From contig NZ_OY781099.1 in assembly GCF_963676325.1 (NCBI RefSeq), positions 2,108,001 to 2,172,000 of the forward strand: a stretch of DNA of 64,000 bases. Direction: 5' to 3'. A program made the translations under genes and the position numbers. The notes beneath the pieces were generated by a model. The model saw only the letters and a list, made by a program, of their open reading frames with translations. It was not told the DNA's origin and ran no database searches. Of the stretch, positions 1-9,084 are shown piece by piece. How positions within the stretch are numbered: the stretch's first letter is position 1; each line of letters opens with the position of its first letter. This DNA is from an uncultured Bacteroides sp. Lineage in GTDB: Bacteria > Bacteroidota > Bacteroidia > Bacteroidales > Bacteroidaceae.

Positions 1-192
1 CCAAAAATTAATTAGCACATACTGACCTTTCAGGTCTTTCAATTCAAGTTTTTGATTTTTGAGAGTAGTTCCAATACTAAAATCGGGAGCTACATCTCCA
101 ATGTTCAAACCACCGGTGGGTTTGTCTTTTCCAACAAAAGAGGTCAAGGAAGTAATTAATAATACAACAAAAAGCCATTTTACATACTTCAT
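1..192 (-). CDS. Thioredoxin-fold (TlpA/AhpC-like) exported protein, N-terminal part
   Basis: Only the first 64 codons lie in the window; the gene runs off the left edge. Translation from the ATG at 190-192 gives a short hydrophobic N-terminus (KWLFVVLLITSLTSF) that looks like a signal peptide. A sequence typical of the start of TlpA/AhpC-TSA domains follows: GDVAPDFSIG, then LKDLKGQYVLINFW, where the Trp normally precedes the A-x-W-C-x-x-C redox site. That active site is outside the window, so redox function is inferred. Members of this family in Bacteroidetes act in the periplasm as thiol-disulfide oxidoreductases. A minus-strand -7 box at 333-340 gives a leader of about 130 nt. Confidence 0.7.
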   Translation of the reverse strand, partial: MKYVKWLFVVLLITSLTSFVGKDKPTGGLNIGDVAPDFSIGTTLKNQKLELKDLKGQYVLINFW

Positions 193-216
193 GTAATTAG
201 GTTTTAGTTAATACTA

Positions 217-255
217 TCCGGGACTGCCTTTCTTAAACAGTAGCTGCTTCCCGGA
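217..255 (-). other. Hairpin in the leader of the thioredoxin-like gene
   Basis: Perfect 7-bp arms TCCGGGA (217-223) and TCCCGGA (249-255) enclose a 25-nt loop. It lies between the predicted promoter and the start codon of the left-edge gene. No run of T follows, so it is not an obvious terminator. Its function is unknown. Confidence 0.3.
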
Positions 256-332
256 ACATTATTCTGCTTTTTATTTCAGTTTTAAAGGAGAAGTAACTGA
301 TAATCAAAACATTCAATTTTTGCAGCTTTGGA

Positions 333-340
333 CAAAGATA
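333..340 (-). promoter_or_regulatory. Predicted -7 promoter element (TATCTTTG) for the left-edge gene
   Basis: Plus-strand CAAAGATA is TATCTTTG on the minus strand, matching the Bacteroidetes TAnnTTTG consensus and pointing towards the gene that starts at 192. Confidence 0.5.
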
Positions 341-427
341 TGCATTAATTATTTGTAATTCCAAATTAATTGACGAGTATAGTACTTATTTTTATGTTTT
401 TTTAGGATAAAACATATATAATTTGAT

Positions 428-435
428 TACTTTTG
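428..435 (+). promoter_or_regulatory. Predicted -7 promoter element (TACTTTTG) for serB
   Basis: TACTTTTG matches TAnnTTTG and lies 27 bp before the serB ATG, which would give a leader of about 20 nt. Confidence 0.6.
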
Positions 436-462
436 CACCCTAAATAATAAAAAAATGACTTT

Positions 463-1698
463 ATGAATAAATCAGGGACAGAGTTAATCCTAATCCGTAT
501 TACAGGTGAAGATCGTCCTGGTCTGACTGCTTCTGTTACAGAGATTCTATCGAAATACGATGTAACAATATTAGATATCGGTCAGGCCGACATACACAAT
601 ACATTATCGTTGGGTATTCTTTTTAAAACAAAAGAACAGCACTCTGGTTTTATAATGAAAGAGCTTTTATTTAAAGCTTCTTCTTTGGGGATAACCATAC
701 GTTTTTATCCTATTTCATTTGAGGAATATGAAAATTGGGTAAGCATGCAAGGGAAAAACAGGTATATACTGACTCTCCTTGGGCGCAAACTATCTGCAAC
801 TCAAATATCTGCCGTTACAAGAATTGTAGCCGATCAGGGGATGAATATTGATGCTATAAAGAGACTAACTGGTCGTATTCCTCTGGATGAAAGAAAGGCA
901 AATATCCGTTCATGTATTGAATTATCTGTCCGTGGAAATCCAAAGAATCAGATAGAGATGCAGGCACAGCTATTGAAACTTTCAGCTGATTTGGAAATGG
1001 ATTACTCATTTCAGTTAGACAATATGTATCGCAGGATGCGTCGTTTGATTTGTTTTGATATGGATTCAACTCTAATTGAGACAGAGGTCATTGATGAACT
1101 TGCAATTAAAGCTGGAGTTGGTGATGAGGTGAAAGCTATCACTGAGAGTGCTATGCGAGGCGAAATTGATTTTACGGAGAGCTTTCGCAGAAGAGTTGCC
1201 TTGCTGAAAGGACTTGATGAGTCTGTTATGAAGGAAATAGCCGAAAATCTGCCAATAACAGAAGGTGTAGACCGTTTGATGTTCGTTCTTAAACGTTATG
1301 GATATAAAATTGCTATTCTTTCAGGAGGGTTTACTTATTTTGGTAACTATCTGAAACAGAAATATGGAATAGATTATGTCTATGCAAATGAGTTAGAGAT
1401 TGTTGATGGGAAACTTACCGGAAATTATTTAGGTGATGTGGTTGATGGAAAACGAAAAGCCGAACTATTACGACTAATTGCTCAGGTTGAAAATGTAGAT
1501 ATAGCTCAGACCATTGCAGTTGGTGACGGAGCAAACGATCTTCCAATGCTTGGCATTGCCGGATTGGGTATTGCTTATCATGCAAAACCAAAGGTTAAGC
1601 TAAATGCAAAGCAGTCTATTAATACAATAGGGTTAGATGGTGTTTTATATTTCTTAGGATTTAAGGATTCATATTTGGAAGAACAAGGAAAACTATAA
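463..1698 (+). CDS. serB: Phosphoserine phosphatase SerB with N-terminal ACT domains
   Basis: Catalyses the last step of serine synthesis, hydrolysing phosphoserine to serine in the cytoplasm. The 411-residue protein has two parts. Residues 1 to about 185 look like tandem ACT-type regulatory domains (first starting with LILIRITGEDRPGLTASV, second with YILTLLGRKLSATQISAV). Residues 195-400 are a HAD phosphatase. HAD motifs are intact: DMDST at 199-203 (nucleophile D199), SGG at 287-289, a lysine near 330 and GDGANDL at 354-360. The length fits the ACT-containing SerB type. It is monocistronic by position, with its own -7 box upstream and a separate promoter for the next gene. The ACT domains suggest amino-acid feedback, which is inferred from the family. 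Confidence 0.93.
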   Translation: MNKSGTELILIRITGEDRPGLTASVTEILSKYDVTILDIGQADIHNTLSLGILFKTKEQHSGFIMKELLFKASSLGITIRFYPISFEEYENWVSMQGKNRYILTLLGRKLSATQISAVTRIVADQGMNIDAIKRLTGRIPLDERKANIRSCIELSVRGNPKNQIEMQAQLLKLSADLEMDYSFQLDNMYRRMRRLICFDMDSTLIETEVIDELAIKAGVGDEVKAITESAMRGEIDFTESFRRRVALLKGLDESVMKEIAENLPITEGVDRLMFVLKRYGYKIAILSGGFTYFGNYLKQKYGIDYVYANELEIVDGKLTGNYLGDVVDGKRKAELLRLIAQVENVDIAQTIAVGDGANDLPMLGIAGLGIAYHAKPKVKLNAKQSINTIGLDGVLYFLGFKDSYLEEQGKL

Positions 1699-1760
1699 AG
1701 TGATAAATGGAGAGATTTAATTATTCTTATCCTATTTAATAAATCATCTATTCTTTTTCC

Positions 1761-1768
1761 TATCTTTG
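1761..1768 (+). promoter_or_regulatory. Predicted -7 promoter element (TATCTTTG) for the DEAD-box helicase
   Basis: TATCTTTG fits TAnnTTTG and ends 18 bp before the helicase start codon at 1787. Confidence 0.6.
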
Positions 1769-1786
1769 TAGATAAATATTTAATGA

Positions 1787-3019
1787 ATGAAATTTTCCGA
1801 GCTTAATTTAGATGAAACCGTACTTCAGGCACTAGATGCTATGAACTTTGATGAATGCACACCAGTGCAGGAACAAGCCATTCCCATAATTCTTGAAGGC
1901 AGAGATTTAATAGCTGTTGCACAGACAGGTACAGGTAAAACTGCGGCCTTTTTGCTCCCTATTATAAATAAACTTTCCATAGAGAAACACCCTGAAGATT
2001 CGATAAACTGCATCATTATGTCTCCTACTCGTGAGCTGGCTCTGCAAATTGATCAGCAAATGGAAGGCTTTTCATACTTCATGCCTGTTTCAAGTGTAGC
2101 AGTATATGGCGGTAGTGATGGCGTTATGTTTGAGCAACAAAGAAAAGGACTGTCATTAGGAGCTGATGTTGTAATAGCTACTCCTGGTCGTCTTTTGAGC
2201 CATTTAAGTTTAGGATACGTAGATCTTTCAAAGGTTTCATATTTTGTGCTTGATGAAGCTGATCGTATGCTCGATATGGGATTTTATGATGATATTATGC
2301 AGGTAGTCAAACAAATGCCAAAAGAACGTCAGACTATTATGTTCTCTGCAACAATGCCTGCTAATATTCAGAAACTAGCAAACAATATATTAAACAATCC
2401 TGTAGAGATAAAGCTTGCAGTTTCAAAACCTGCAGAAAAAATTGTTCAGGCTGCATACGTTTGCTATGAAAATCAGAAAATAAACATCATTCAAAGTCTT
2501 TTTTTACAAGAAGTACCCGAAAAGGTTATCATATTTGCTTCTTCAAAACTTAAGGTTAAAGAAGTAACCAAAGCTTTGAAAAGATTAAAGCTTGAGGTAG
2601 GCGAAATGCATTCTGATCTGGATCAGCCACAACGCGAATTCATAATGCGTGAATTTAAAAATGGCCGGATCAATATATTAGTTGCTACAGATATTGTTTC
2701 CCGTGGTATCGATATTGATGACATCCGCTTAGTTATAAATTATGATGTACCTCATGATAGCGAAGATTATGTTCACAGAATAGGTCGTACTGCTCGTGCA
2801 AACAACGATGGTGTAGCCATTACTTTTGTTAATGAGAAAGAGCAGACTGCGTTTAAGTCAATTGAAAAATTCCTGGAAAAAGATATTTATAAAATTCCTG
2901 TTCCTGAAGAATTGGGAGAAACTCCTGAATATAATCCTCGGTCACATAGTGGTGGCCATGGTGGAAATTTCAAAGGAAAAAAGAAATTTTCAGGTAAAAA
3001 GAAAGAAAATAAGGCTTAG
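1787..3019 (+). CDS. DEAD-box ATP-dependent RNA helicase (RhlE-like)
   Basis: Unwinds RNA duplexes using ATP; cytoplasmic. All core motifs can be read: Q motif FDECTPVQEQAIP (21-33), Walker A AQTGTGKT (45-52), PTRELALQ (80-87), DEAD (156-159), SAT (187-189) and HRIGRTAR (330-337). The C-terminal tail (about 385-410) is rich in Gly, Lys and His, typical of the basic RNA-binding tails in RhlE-type enzymes. At 410 residues it is a compact member without an extra RNA-binding domain. An overlapping ATG at 1783 is out of frame, so 1787 is the start. Which RNA it acts on (ribosome assembly, cold shock or decay) cannot be told from sequence. Confidence 0.93.
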   Translation: MKFSELNLDETVLQALDAMNFDECTPVQEQAIPIILEGRDLIAVAQTGTGKTAAFLLPIINKLSIEKHPEDSINCIIMSPTRELALQIDQQMEGFSYFMPVSSVAVYGGSDGVMFEQQRKGLSLGADVVIATPGRLLSHLSLGYVDLSKVSYFVLDEADRMLDMGFYDDIMQVVKQMPKERQTIMFSATMPANIQKLANNILNNPVEIKLAVSKPAEKIVQAAYVCYENQKINIIQSLFLQEVPEKVIIFASSKLKVKEVTKALKRLKLEVGEMHSDLDQPQREFIMREFKNGRINILVATDIVSRGIDIDDIRLVINYDVPHDSEDYVHRIGRTARANNDGVAITFVNEKEQTAFKSIEKFLEKDIYKIPVPEELGETPEYNPRSHSGGHGGNFKGKKKFSGKKKENKA

Positions 3020-3116
3020 ATTTTGTTTACCAGGATAGGCTGATAGAAGATTTGGATCTTTCAGATTGATTGGTAAAAAGATAAATCGTGCTATTATAAT
3101 TTATAACTTCCTACAA

Positions 3117-3172
3117 ATAAAAGATCCTTGAATTAGAAGATGGAATCCATCAGCAATTCAAGGATCTTTTAT
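3117..3172. terminator. Bidirectional intrinsic terminator
   Basis: Perfect 18-bp inverted repeat, arms 3117-3134 and 3155-3172, with a 20-nt loop; the stems begin and end in A/T runs. It separates the convergent helicase (+) and the hypothetical gene ending at 3201 (-), so it can serve both. Confidence 0.85.
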
Positions 3173-3200
3173 TGTATCTTATTTATCAGTAACTAACTTC

Positions 3201-3545
3201 CTATAATTCTTCAATTCTTGTTTCTTCCAGAATGCTCAAAGTTGATAAATTTATTGAGCTAAAAAAATAAATATAAATAGAATCATCAGAATTTATTCTG
3301 GAATAATATTTATTTAAAAAGGAATGGATTCCCTCTCCTACTGCTTCTCTTAACTCTCTTCTTATTTCGTAAAGATCAATCTTCTGAGAAGACAAAAAGA
3401 TTACTCCAGGCATCCATGAGACAGATTCAATCTCTTCTTCTAATGGAAAGAAGCGGATTAACCGTCTGTTCTCTATTTCTATTACCTGCTTTTTATATAT
3501 TTTATCAGGAGAAAGAATCAGAAAATGAGAAGCTAAGCGTTTCAT
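3201..3545 (-). CDS. Conserved hypothetical protein at the end of the ileS-lspA operon
   Basis: A 114-residue protein with no signal peptide or membrane segment. Its ATG overlaps the stop of the DUF4296 gene by four bases (ATGA, 3542-3545), which argues for translational coupling and against a spurious frame. The N-terminus (SHFLILSPDKIYKKQVIEI, then RFFPLEEEIESVSWMPGVIFLS) suggests a small beta-rich fold. I do not recognise a functional family. It is the last gene before the bidirectional terminator at 3117-3172. Confidence 0.75.
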   Translation of the reverse strand: MKRLASHFLILSPDKIYKKQVIEIENRRLIRFFPLEEEIESVSWMPGVIFLSSQKIDLYEIRRELREAVGEGIHSFLNKYYSRINSDDSIYIYFFSSINLSTLSILEETRIEEL

Positions 3546-4558
3546 TTTCTGGTTCCTTGAGGTTGCTGATTCTGTTGGCTGTTAATAAGACGTTCCTCGT
3601 TGCTTTTAACGCGTACGCTTCTACGGCGAGGACCAGATGTTCTTATGTCATTCCTAATCAAACTATCATGACCAACTTGCTTTGTCTCTTGTATTACTAC
3701 CTGCTTTTTCACTGAATCTTTTTTCACTGAATCAGGTTTGCTTACAGGAGAAGACTTTACAAAATAAGTACTACCGTTACTCTTAATATGCAATCTTGTC
3801 ATTGATATTTTGTCAACAATTAAAGCATCTTGTGGATAATGGCTTAACTGACTATAATATACAAAACCTTTAATTGCTCTAATTTTGCAACTAGATTCAT
3901 TTTGTATCCGTATATTATATTGTCCTGAATAAGTAATAGGTCTGGAATCAGAGATCACAGAATCATTCACATATTCAACATTCATTGACATAAATGCTTC
4001 CTGAGGATGTTCTTTTGCAGAAATAAAGGTACATCGAATAGACCATAACAAAATATCACGTTCTCTATAATTACTATCAGGATAAATAGTAAAGTAGAAT
4101 TTGTTTGAAACAGCTGCTTTAGTTAGTTTGAATATTTTCTGTTTGTGCCATACATTTACAGTATCACCTGTTTCCGATTGCTGTTGTTCATCATCACTAC
4201 TTGAAGCAATTAAATTCTTAATATCCTCTTTCTGAGAACTTAATCTTTTATTTACTCTTTCGTATATTTTTGCAAAGTCCTCTGTATTACGGGAATACCA
4301 TGCTAATGAATGATCAAACACTTCTTCGGTTATGCCGTTTTTCTTAAAAACATAATCTAAATAGAGAGCTTGTTTATAACGTTCCTCTGGTGGCAGATTT
4401 TCACTCATGGCTTTAGCTATATGATAATCAACCAAAACGTCTTCCATATTACCTTTTGAAAGTACATCATCAGGCATTTTCTTCTTACAAGCGGAAAAAC
4501 CGATGCAAAAAGCAACTACAAACCCTATAAAATATTTATTTAGTTTGTTCTTGTTCAT
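3542..4558 (-). CDS. DUF4296 lipoprotein
   Basis: Predicted outer-surface or periplasmic lipoprotein of about 338 residues. From the chosen ATG at 4556-4558 the N-terminus is a lipoprotein signal ending in GFSAC (Cys24), followed by Lys residues. An upstream in-frame start at 4597 would put 13 extra charged residues before it and was rejected. Residues 28 to about 115 match my memory of DUF4296 (MEDVLVDYHIAKAMSE...YKQALYLDYVFKKNGIT). The C-terminal third is low-complexity, rich in Ser, Lys, Gln and Arg. The gene overlaps the end of lspA by 23 bases. Its maturation would need LspA, its direct neighbour. Function is unknown. Confidence 0.8.
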   Translation of the reverse strand: MNKNKLNKYFIGFVVAFCIGFSACKKKMPDDVLSKGNMEDVLVDYHIAKAMSENLPPEERYKQALYLDYVFKKNGITEEVFDHSLAWYSRNTEDFAKIYERVNKRLSSQKEDIKNLIASSSDDEQQQSETGDTVNVWHKQKIFKLTKAAVSNKFYFTIYPDSNYRERDILLWSIRCTFISAKEHPQEAFMSMNVEYVNDSVISDSRPITYSGQYNIRIQNESSCKIRAIKGFVYYSQLSHYPQDALIVDKISMTRLHIKSNGSTYFVKSSPVSKPDSVKKDSVKKQVVIQETKQVGHDSLIRNDIRTSGPRRRSVRVKSNEERLINSQQNQQPQGTRK

Positions 4559-5213
4559 CTTTATTGATTGCTTCTTTTTTAGTAAGATGACCTTCATTCA
4601 GATATTTACTATAAAAGAGAAGAAGAGCAATAATACCACAACTAATTGAAGCGTCTGCAAAATTAAAAATAGGACTGAAAAATATAAAATGGTTTCCACC
4701 TACAATAGGTATCCAGCTTGGCCATGTTGTATCAATGATAGGGAAATAAAACATATCCACTACTTTACCATATAACAAGGAAGAATATCCTCCACCTTCA
4801 GGCATAAATGTGGCCAAAGAAGAATTTAAATAACCTTCCGGAACACTTGGCCCAAAAATCACTCCATAAAGTACACTGTCAATTATATTACCTAAAGCAC
4901 CTGCTAAAATCATTGAAAGACAAACAATATAGCCTGTTTTGAGATTCTTCTTAACAACCTTGGTAATATAATAACCAATTAATGCAACAGCAATGATTCG
5001 GAATGAAGTGAGAAATAGCTTTCCGAATAATTCCATTCCGAAAGCCATTCCGTTATTTTCAGTAAAATAAATGTAAAACCAATTCCCACAAACACGAATA
5101 TTCTCATGTAAATACATTCCTGTTTTAACCAGGACCTTTATAATTTGGTCTATTACAAGTACAGAAAGTATAATAAGGACAGATAGCTGTCCTTTTGTAA
5201 TTTTTATCTTCAT
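4536..5213 (-). CDS. lspA: Lipoprotein signal peptidase (signal peptidase II)
   Basis: Inner-membrane aspartyl protease that removes the signal peptide from lipid-modified prolipoproteins. It has 225 residues with four predicted membrane spans. The catalytic Asp pair is visible as D112 (GNIIDS) and D187 (FNFADAS), with conserved D22 (DQIIK) and the N-x-G motif NNGMAFG (53-59). It is longer than the E. coli enzyme because of an insert at about 119-180 before the last catalytic motif; I recall such an insert in Bacteroidetes LspA. It starts immediately after the stop of the dksA-like gene and overlaps the downstream lipoprotein gene, so all three are probably translated together. Confidence 0.95.
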   Translation of the reverse strand: MKIKITKGQLSVLIILSVLVIDQIIKVLVKTGMYLHENIRVCGNWFYIYFTENNGMAFGMELFGKLFLTSFRIIAVALIGYYITKVVKKNLKTGYIVCLSMILAGALGNIIDSVLYGVIFGPSVPEGYLNSSLATFMPEGGGYSSLLYGKVVDMFYFPIIDTTWPSWIPIVGGNHFIFFSPIFNFADASISCGIIALLLFYSKYLNEGHLTKKEAINKDEQEQTK

Positions 5214-5594
5214 TTATTTTTTTCCGTCATTTTTAGCTTCAATGCTCAATGTAGCATGAGGCACAGCTCGCAATCGTTCTGCAGGAATCAGTTTCCCTGT
5301 TTCACGACAAATACCGTATGTTTTATTTTCAATACGTACCAAGGCAGCCTGAAGACTTTGAATGAATTTTTGCTGTCTTAATGCCAATCGGCCTACTTCT
5401 TCTTTTGATAGCGTATTTGCTCCTTCTTCCAATACTTTGTAAGTTGGAGATGTATCAATGATATCATTGCCATCCTGATTCATGATGCTTAATTTAAGCT
5501 GATCATAATCCTTCTGAGCTTTTTCAAGTTTTTCATTTATAATGGCGCGGAATTCGTCTAGTTCCACATCAGAATATCTCGTTTTTTCTGCCAT
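5214..5594 (-). CDS. DksA/TraR-family protein lacking the zinc-finger cysteines
   Basis: A 126-residue helical protein of the DksA/TraR family, whose members bind RNA polymerase through its secondary channel. The coiled-coil part is clear (about 8-95: LDEFRAIINEKLEKAQKDY, then SKEEVGRLALRQQKFIQSLQ). The C-terminal part follows the family layout (YGICRETGKLIPAERLRAVP) but has one Cys where the canonical four-Cys zinc finger has CxxC...CxxC. It therefore probably folds without zinc, or uses other ligands. It lies between ileS (24 bp gap) and lspA (no gap). A role in stringent-type control is inference. Confidence 0.85.
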   Translation of the reverse strand: MAEKTRYSDVELDEFRAIINEKLEKAQKDYDQLKLSIMNQDGNDIIDTSPTYKVLEEGANTLSKEEVGRLALRQQKFIQSLQAALVRIENKTYGICRETGKLIPAERLRAVPHATLSIEAKNDGKK

Positions 5595-5618
5595 AGTTAC
5601 AATTTCTTTAAAGTTATA

Positions 5619-8600
5619 TTATTCTTTTACTATATTCACAAATAAAGAGAAATCATCAAAATTCAATTCTGTACTATCCTTTACTTCATCGGCTAATGTA
5701 AGGGAATTAGATAATACTTGGTTACAAATATAAGAATTATATTCATTTACCGCATCATCTGTCTGTGCATTTTTAGATAGAGTAATTTTTATTTTATCTG
5801 TAATTTCAAATCCACTTGATTTACGGATATTTTGAATACGATTAACTAGCTCACGGGCTATACCTTCCTTACGAAGAGCTTCTGTGATGGTAACTTCAAG
5901 AGCAACAGTTAGTTTTCCTTCATTAGCTACTAACCATCCTGGGATGTCTTCACTAAAGATTTCTACATCTGTAGCTTCAAGAATAGCTTCGCTACCGTCA
6001 ATAATTAATGTATACTTACCATTTTTTTCAAGTTCGGTGATTGCGTTTTGCGGCATTTCTGCAACCTGAGCGGCAACAGCTTTCATCTGTTTCCCGAATT
6101 TTGGACCCAGTTTCTTGAAATCACATTTTACTTTTTTCACCAATACACCAGCAGTTTCATCTACAAACTTGATATCCTTCACGTTTACCTCATTCATGAT
6201 AAGTGATTTCACGGCTTCGATATGAGCTTTTTGCTCTTGGTCTACTACCGGAATCATGATACATTGAAGTGGCTGACGAACTTTGATACTTACTTTGCGG
6301 CGTAATGCCAATACCATAGAAGTAACATCCTGAGCCATCTGCATTCTTGCTTCCAGATCTCTGTCTATAAGATTTGAATCAAATTCAGGGAACTTAGCTA
6401 GGTGAACAGAAACAACGTTATCGCGTCCGGTTGCGTTGATCAAGTCTGTATATAAACGATCCGCATAGAACGGAGCGATTGGCGACATTAATTTAGCAAC
6501 TGCTTCCAGGCAAGTATATAATGTTTGATAAGCCGAAAGCTTATCCTGAGTATATTCACCACCCCAGAAACGTTTACGGTTCAAACGAACGTACCAGTTA
6601 GACAAATTGTCATTTACAAAATCAGAGATCAAACGACCAGCTTTTGTTGGTTCATATTCATTATAGCAAGTATCAACTTCCTTAATCAAGGAGTTGAGTA
6701 CAGACAATATCCATCGGTCAATCTCAGGGCGTTCGTTTACCGGAATATCTGCTTCCTGATATGCAAAGTTATCTACGTTTGCATACAGAGAGAAGAATGA
6801 GTAAGTATTATATAATGTACCAAAGAACTTACGACGAACTTCTTCAATACCTTCTACGTCAAATTTCAGGTTATCCCATGGAGAAGAATTGGTAATCATG
6901 TACCAACGTAAAGGATCCGATCCGTATTTCTCAATAGTAGAGAATGGATCTACAGCGTTACCCAAACGTTTAGACATCTTGTTTCCGTTCTTATCCAACA
7001 CCAATCCATTAGATATTACAGCTTTGTAAGCCACATTATCGAATATCATTGATGCAATTGCATGAAGAGTAAAGAACCATCCACGAGTCTGGTCCACACC
7101 TTCGGCAATGAAATCAGCAGGATATACTTCACGATTATCCAGAATTTCCTTGTTTTCGAAAGGATAATGGATCTGAGCGTAAGGCATTGCGCCAGAATCG
7201 AACCATACGTCGATCAAGTCGCTTTCACGTTTCATTGGTTTGCCATCTTCCGATACCAAGATAATATCATCCACATACGGACGGTGCAAGTCAATCTTGT
7301 CATAATTCTCTTTAGAATATACGCCAGCCTCAAATCCCTTATAAGGATTCTCTTTCATGAATCCGGCTTTGATAGATTTCTCTATTTCATTATATAGTTG
7401 CTCTACAGATTCAATGCAGATTTCGGCAGCGTTATCTTCAGAACGCCAGATCGGAAGCGGAGTTCCCCAGTAACGAGAACGGCTCAGGTTCCAGTCATTC
7501 AGATTCTCCAACCATTTTCCAAAACGACCTGTTCCGGTAGATTCCGGTTTCCAGTTTATTGTTTTGTTAAGTTCTATCATACGTTCCTTGCAAGCAGTAG
7601 ATTTGATAAACCAGCTATCTAATGGATAGTAAAGTACAGGTTTATCAGTACGCCAGCAGTGAGGATAGTTGTGTACATGCTTTTCAATCTTGAAAGCAAG
7701 GTTGGCAGCCTTCATCATCATACAGATGCTTACATCCAAAGTTTCATCTTTTTCTGTAAGCTTAGGATCGTAGTCATTCTTCACAAAACGGCCAGCATAT
7801 TCACTATATAATTCTACGTTAACCTTCTCTTTTACAAATTCTTCATCAAGTACATCTAAAGTATAGAATTTACCTGTTAAGTCCACCATTGGGCGAAGCT
7901 CGCCTTTCTTGTTTACCAGTTGCAATGGAGGAACTCCGGCAGCTTTCGCTACACGCGCATCGTCCGCACCAAAGGTTGGAGCAATATGTACAATACCCGT
8001 ACCATCTTCCGTAGTAACATAATCACCAGGGATAACACGGAAAGCACCTTCGCCCGGATTCACCCAAGGTATCAGTTGTTCGTATTCCATGCCTACAAGG
8101 TCGGCACCTTTATATTCTGCAATAACTTTAAATGGAACCAGCTTGTCGCCTACTTTGTAATCTTCCAGATTCAGTTCAGCAGCTTTAGGGTTAAAGTGTG
8201 CATTAACCAAATCCTTTGCTAATACTACTGTGATAGGTTCGCCAGTATAAGTATTGAAAGACTGAACAGCTACATAAGATATGTTTGGTCCTACACAAAG
8301 TGCAGTATTTGAAGGCAAAGTCCATGGAGTGGTTGTCCATGCTATAAAATAAGGATTACCCCAGGCAGCCATTTCCGGTTTCGGATTCTTCATCTTAAAC
8401 TGAGCTACCACAGTAGTATCTTTCACGTCGCGGTAACATCCCGGCTGATTTAACTCGTGAGAGCTAAGTCCGGTTCCTGCAGCAGGAGAATATGGTTGAA
8501 TGGTATATCCTTTATACAGTAATCCCTTTTTGTATAATTGCTTTAAAAGCCACCAAAGAGTTTCGATATAACGGTTATCATAAGTGATATAAGGATCCTT

Positions 8601-9038
8601 CATATCCACCCAATATCCCATTTTGTGAGTCAAATCTTCCCACTCCTTAGTATACTTCATTACGTCTTTACGACATGCAGCATTATATTCAGCAACAGTA
8701 ATTGATTTTCCAATATCCTCTTTTGTAATACCTAAAGCTTTCTCAACACCTAGTTCAACAGGTAGTCCGTGCGTATCCCATCCGGCTTTACGCATCACCT
8801 GAAAACCTTTCATTGTTTTATAGCGACAGAAAATATCCTTAATAGAACGAGCCATTACGTGGTGAATACCCGGCATACCATTAGCCGAGGGAGGTCCTTC
8901 AAAAAACACAAACGAAGGACAGCCTTCACGTTCTGTCATACTTTTGGCGAAAACTCCGTTTTCATCCCATTTCTTTAGTACATCTTTGTTCACCTGCGAG
9001 AGGTCAAACTGAGAATATTCAGTAAATCTCTTACTCAT
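5619..9038 (-). CDS. ileS: Isoleucyl-tRNA synthetase, type-2 with GIHH signature
   Basis: Charges tRNA-Ile with isoleucine. The 1,139-residue class I synthetase is complete. The usual HIGH signature reads GIHH (57-60, in PSANGMPGIHH); KMSKR is at 687-691. The CP1 editing domain is present (TTTPWTLPSN 235-244; HIAPTFGADD 351-360). The C-terminal region is long and, as far as I can see, lacks the Cys zinc-binding end of type-1 bacterial IleRS, consistent with the eukaryote-like type 2. It leads an operon with the dksA-like gene, lspA, the DUF4296 gene and a hypothetical. A minus-strand TAnnTTTG box sits at 9077-9084. No T-box leader is visible. Confidence 0.97.
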   Translation of the reverse strand: MSKRFTEYSQFDLSQVNKDVLKKWDENGVFAKSMTEREGCPSFVFFEGPPSANGMPGIHHVMARSIKDIFCRYKTMKGFQVMRKAGWDTHGLPVELGVEKALGITKEDIGKSITVAEYNAACRKDVMKYTKEWEDLTHKMGYWVDMKDPYITYDNRYIETLWWLLKQLYKKGLLYKGYTIQPYSPAAGTGLSSHELNQPGCYRDVKDTTVVAQFKMKNPKPEMAAWGNPYFIAWTTTPWTLPSNTALCVGPNISYVAVQSFNTYTGEPITVVLAKDLVNAHFNPKAAELNLEDYKVGDKLVPFKVIAEYKGADLVGMEYEQLIPWVNPGEGAFRVIPGDYVTTEDGTGIVHIAPTFGADDARVAKAAGVPPLQLVNKKGELRPMVDLTGKFYTLDVLDEEFVKEKVNVELYSEYAGRFVKNDYDPKLTEKDETLDVSICMMMKAANLAFKIEKHVHNYPHCWRTDKPVLYYPLDSWFIKSTACKERMIELNKTINWKPESTGTGRFGKWLENLNDWNLSRSRYWGTPLPIWRSEDNAAEICIESVEQLYNEIEKSIKAGFMKENPYKGFEAGVYSKENYDKIDLHRPYVDDIILVSEDGKPMKRESDLIDVWFDSGAMPYAQIHYPFENKEILDNREVYPADFIAEGVDQTRGWFFTLHAIASMIFDNVAYKAVISNGLVLDKNGNKMSKRLGNAVDPFSTIEKYGSDPLRWYMITNSSPWDNLKFDVEGIEEVRRKFFGTLYNTYSFFSLYANVDNFAYQEADIPVNERPEIDRWILSVLNSLIKEVDTCYNEYEPTKAGRLISDFVNDNLSNWYVRLNRKRFWGGEYTQDKLSAYQTLYTCLEAVAKLMSPIAPFYADRLYTDLINATGRDNVVSVHLAKFPEFDSNLIDRDLEARMQMAQDVTSMVLALRRKVSIKVRQPLQCIMIPVVDQEQKAHIEAVKSLIMNEVNVKDIKFVDETAGVLVKKVKCDFKKLGPKFGKQMKAVAAQVAEMPQNAITELEKNGKYTLIIDGSEAILEATDVEIFSEDIPGWLVANEGKLTVALEVTITEALRKEGIARELVNRIQNIRKSSGFEITDKIKITLSKNAQTDDAVNEYNSYICNQVLSNSLTLADEVKDSTELNFDDFSLFVNIVKE

Positions 9039-9076
9039 ATTTTATGCTTTTTTCTAATCTTCTGAAAAATAAAGTG

Positions 9077-9084
9077 CAAATTTA
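9077..9084 (-). promoter_or_regulatory. Predicted -7 promoter element (TAAATTTG) for ileS
   Basis: Plus-strand CAAATTTA reads TAAATTTG on the minus strand, 38 bp upstream of the ileS ATG. The rest of the 409-bp gap to 9448 holds the DUF134 promoter and operator; I see nothing else in it. Confidence 0.55.

Noticed and set aside
5619..9038. Long plus-strand frames opposite ileS (for example 7062-7397 and 7920-8222)
   Set aside because: They are antisense shadows of a clearly conserved coding sequence, with no promoter, start signal or family match.
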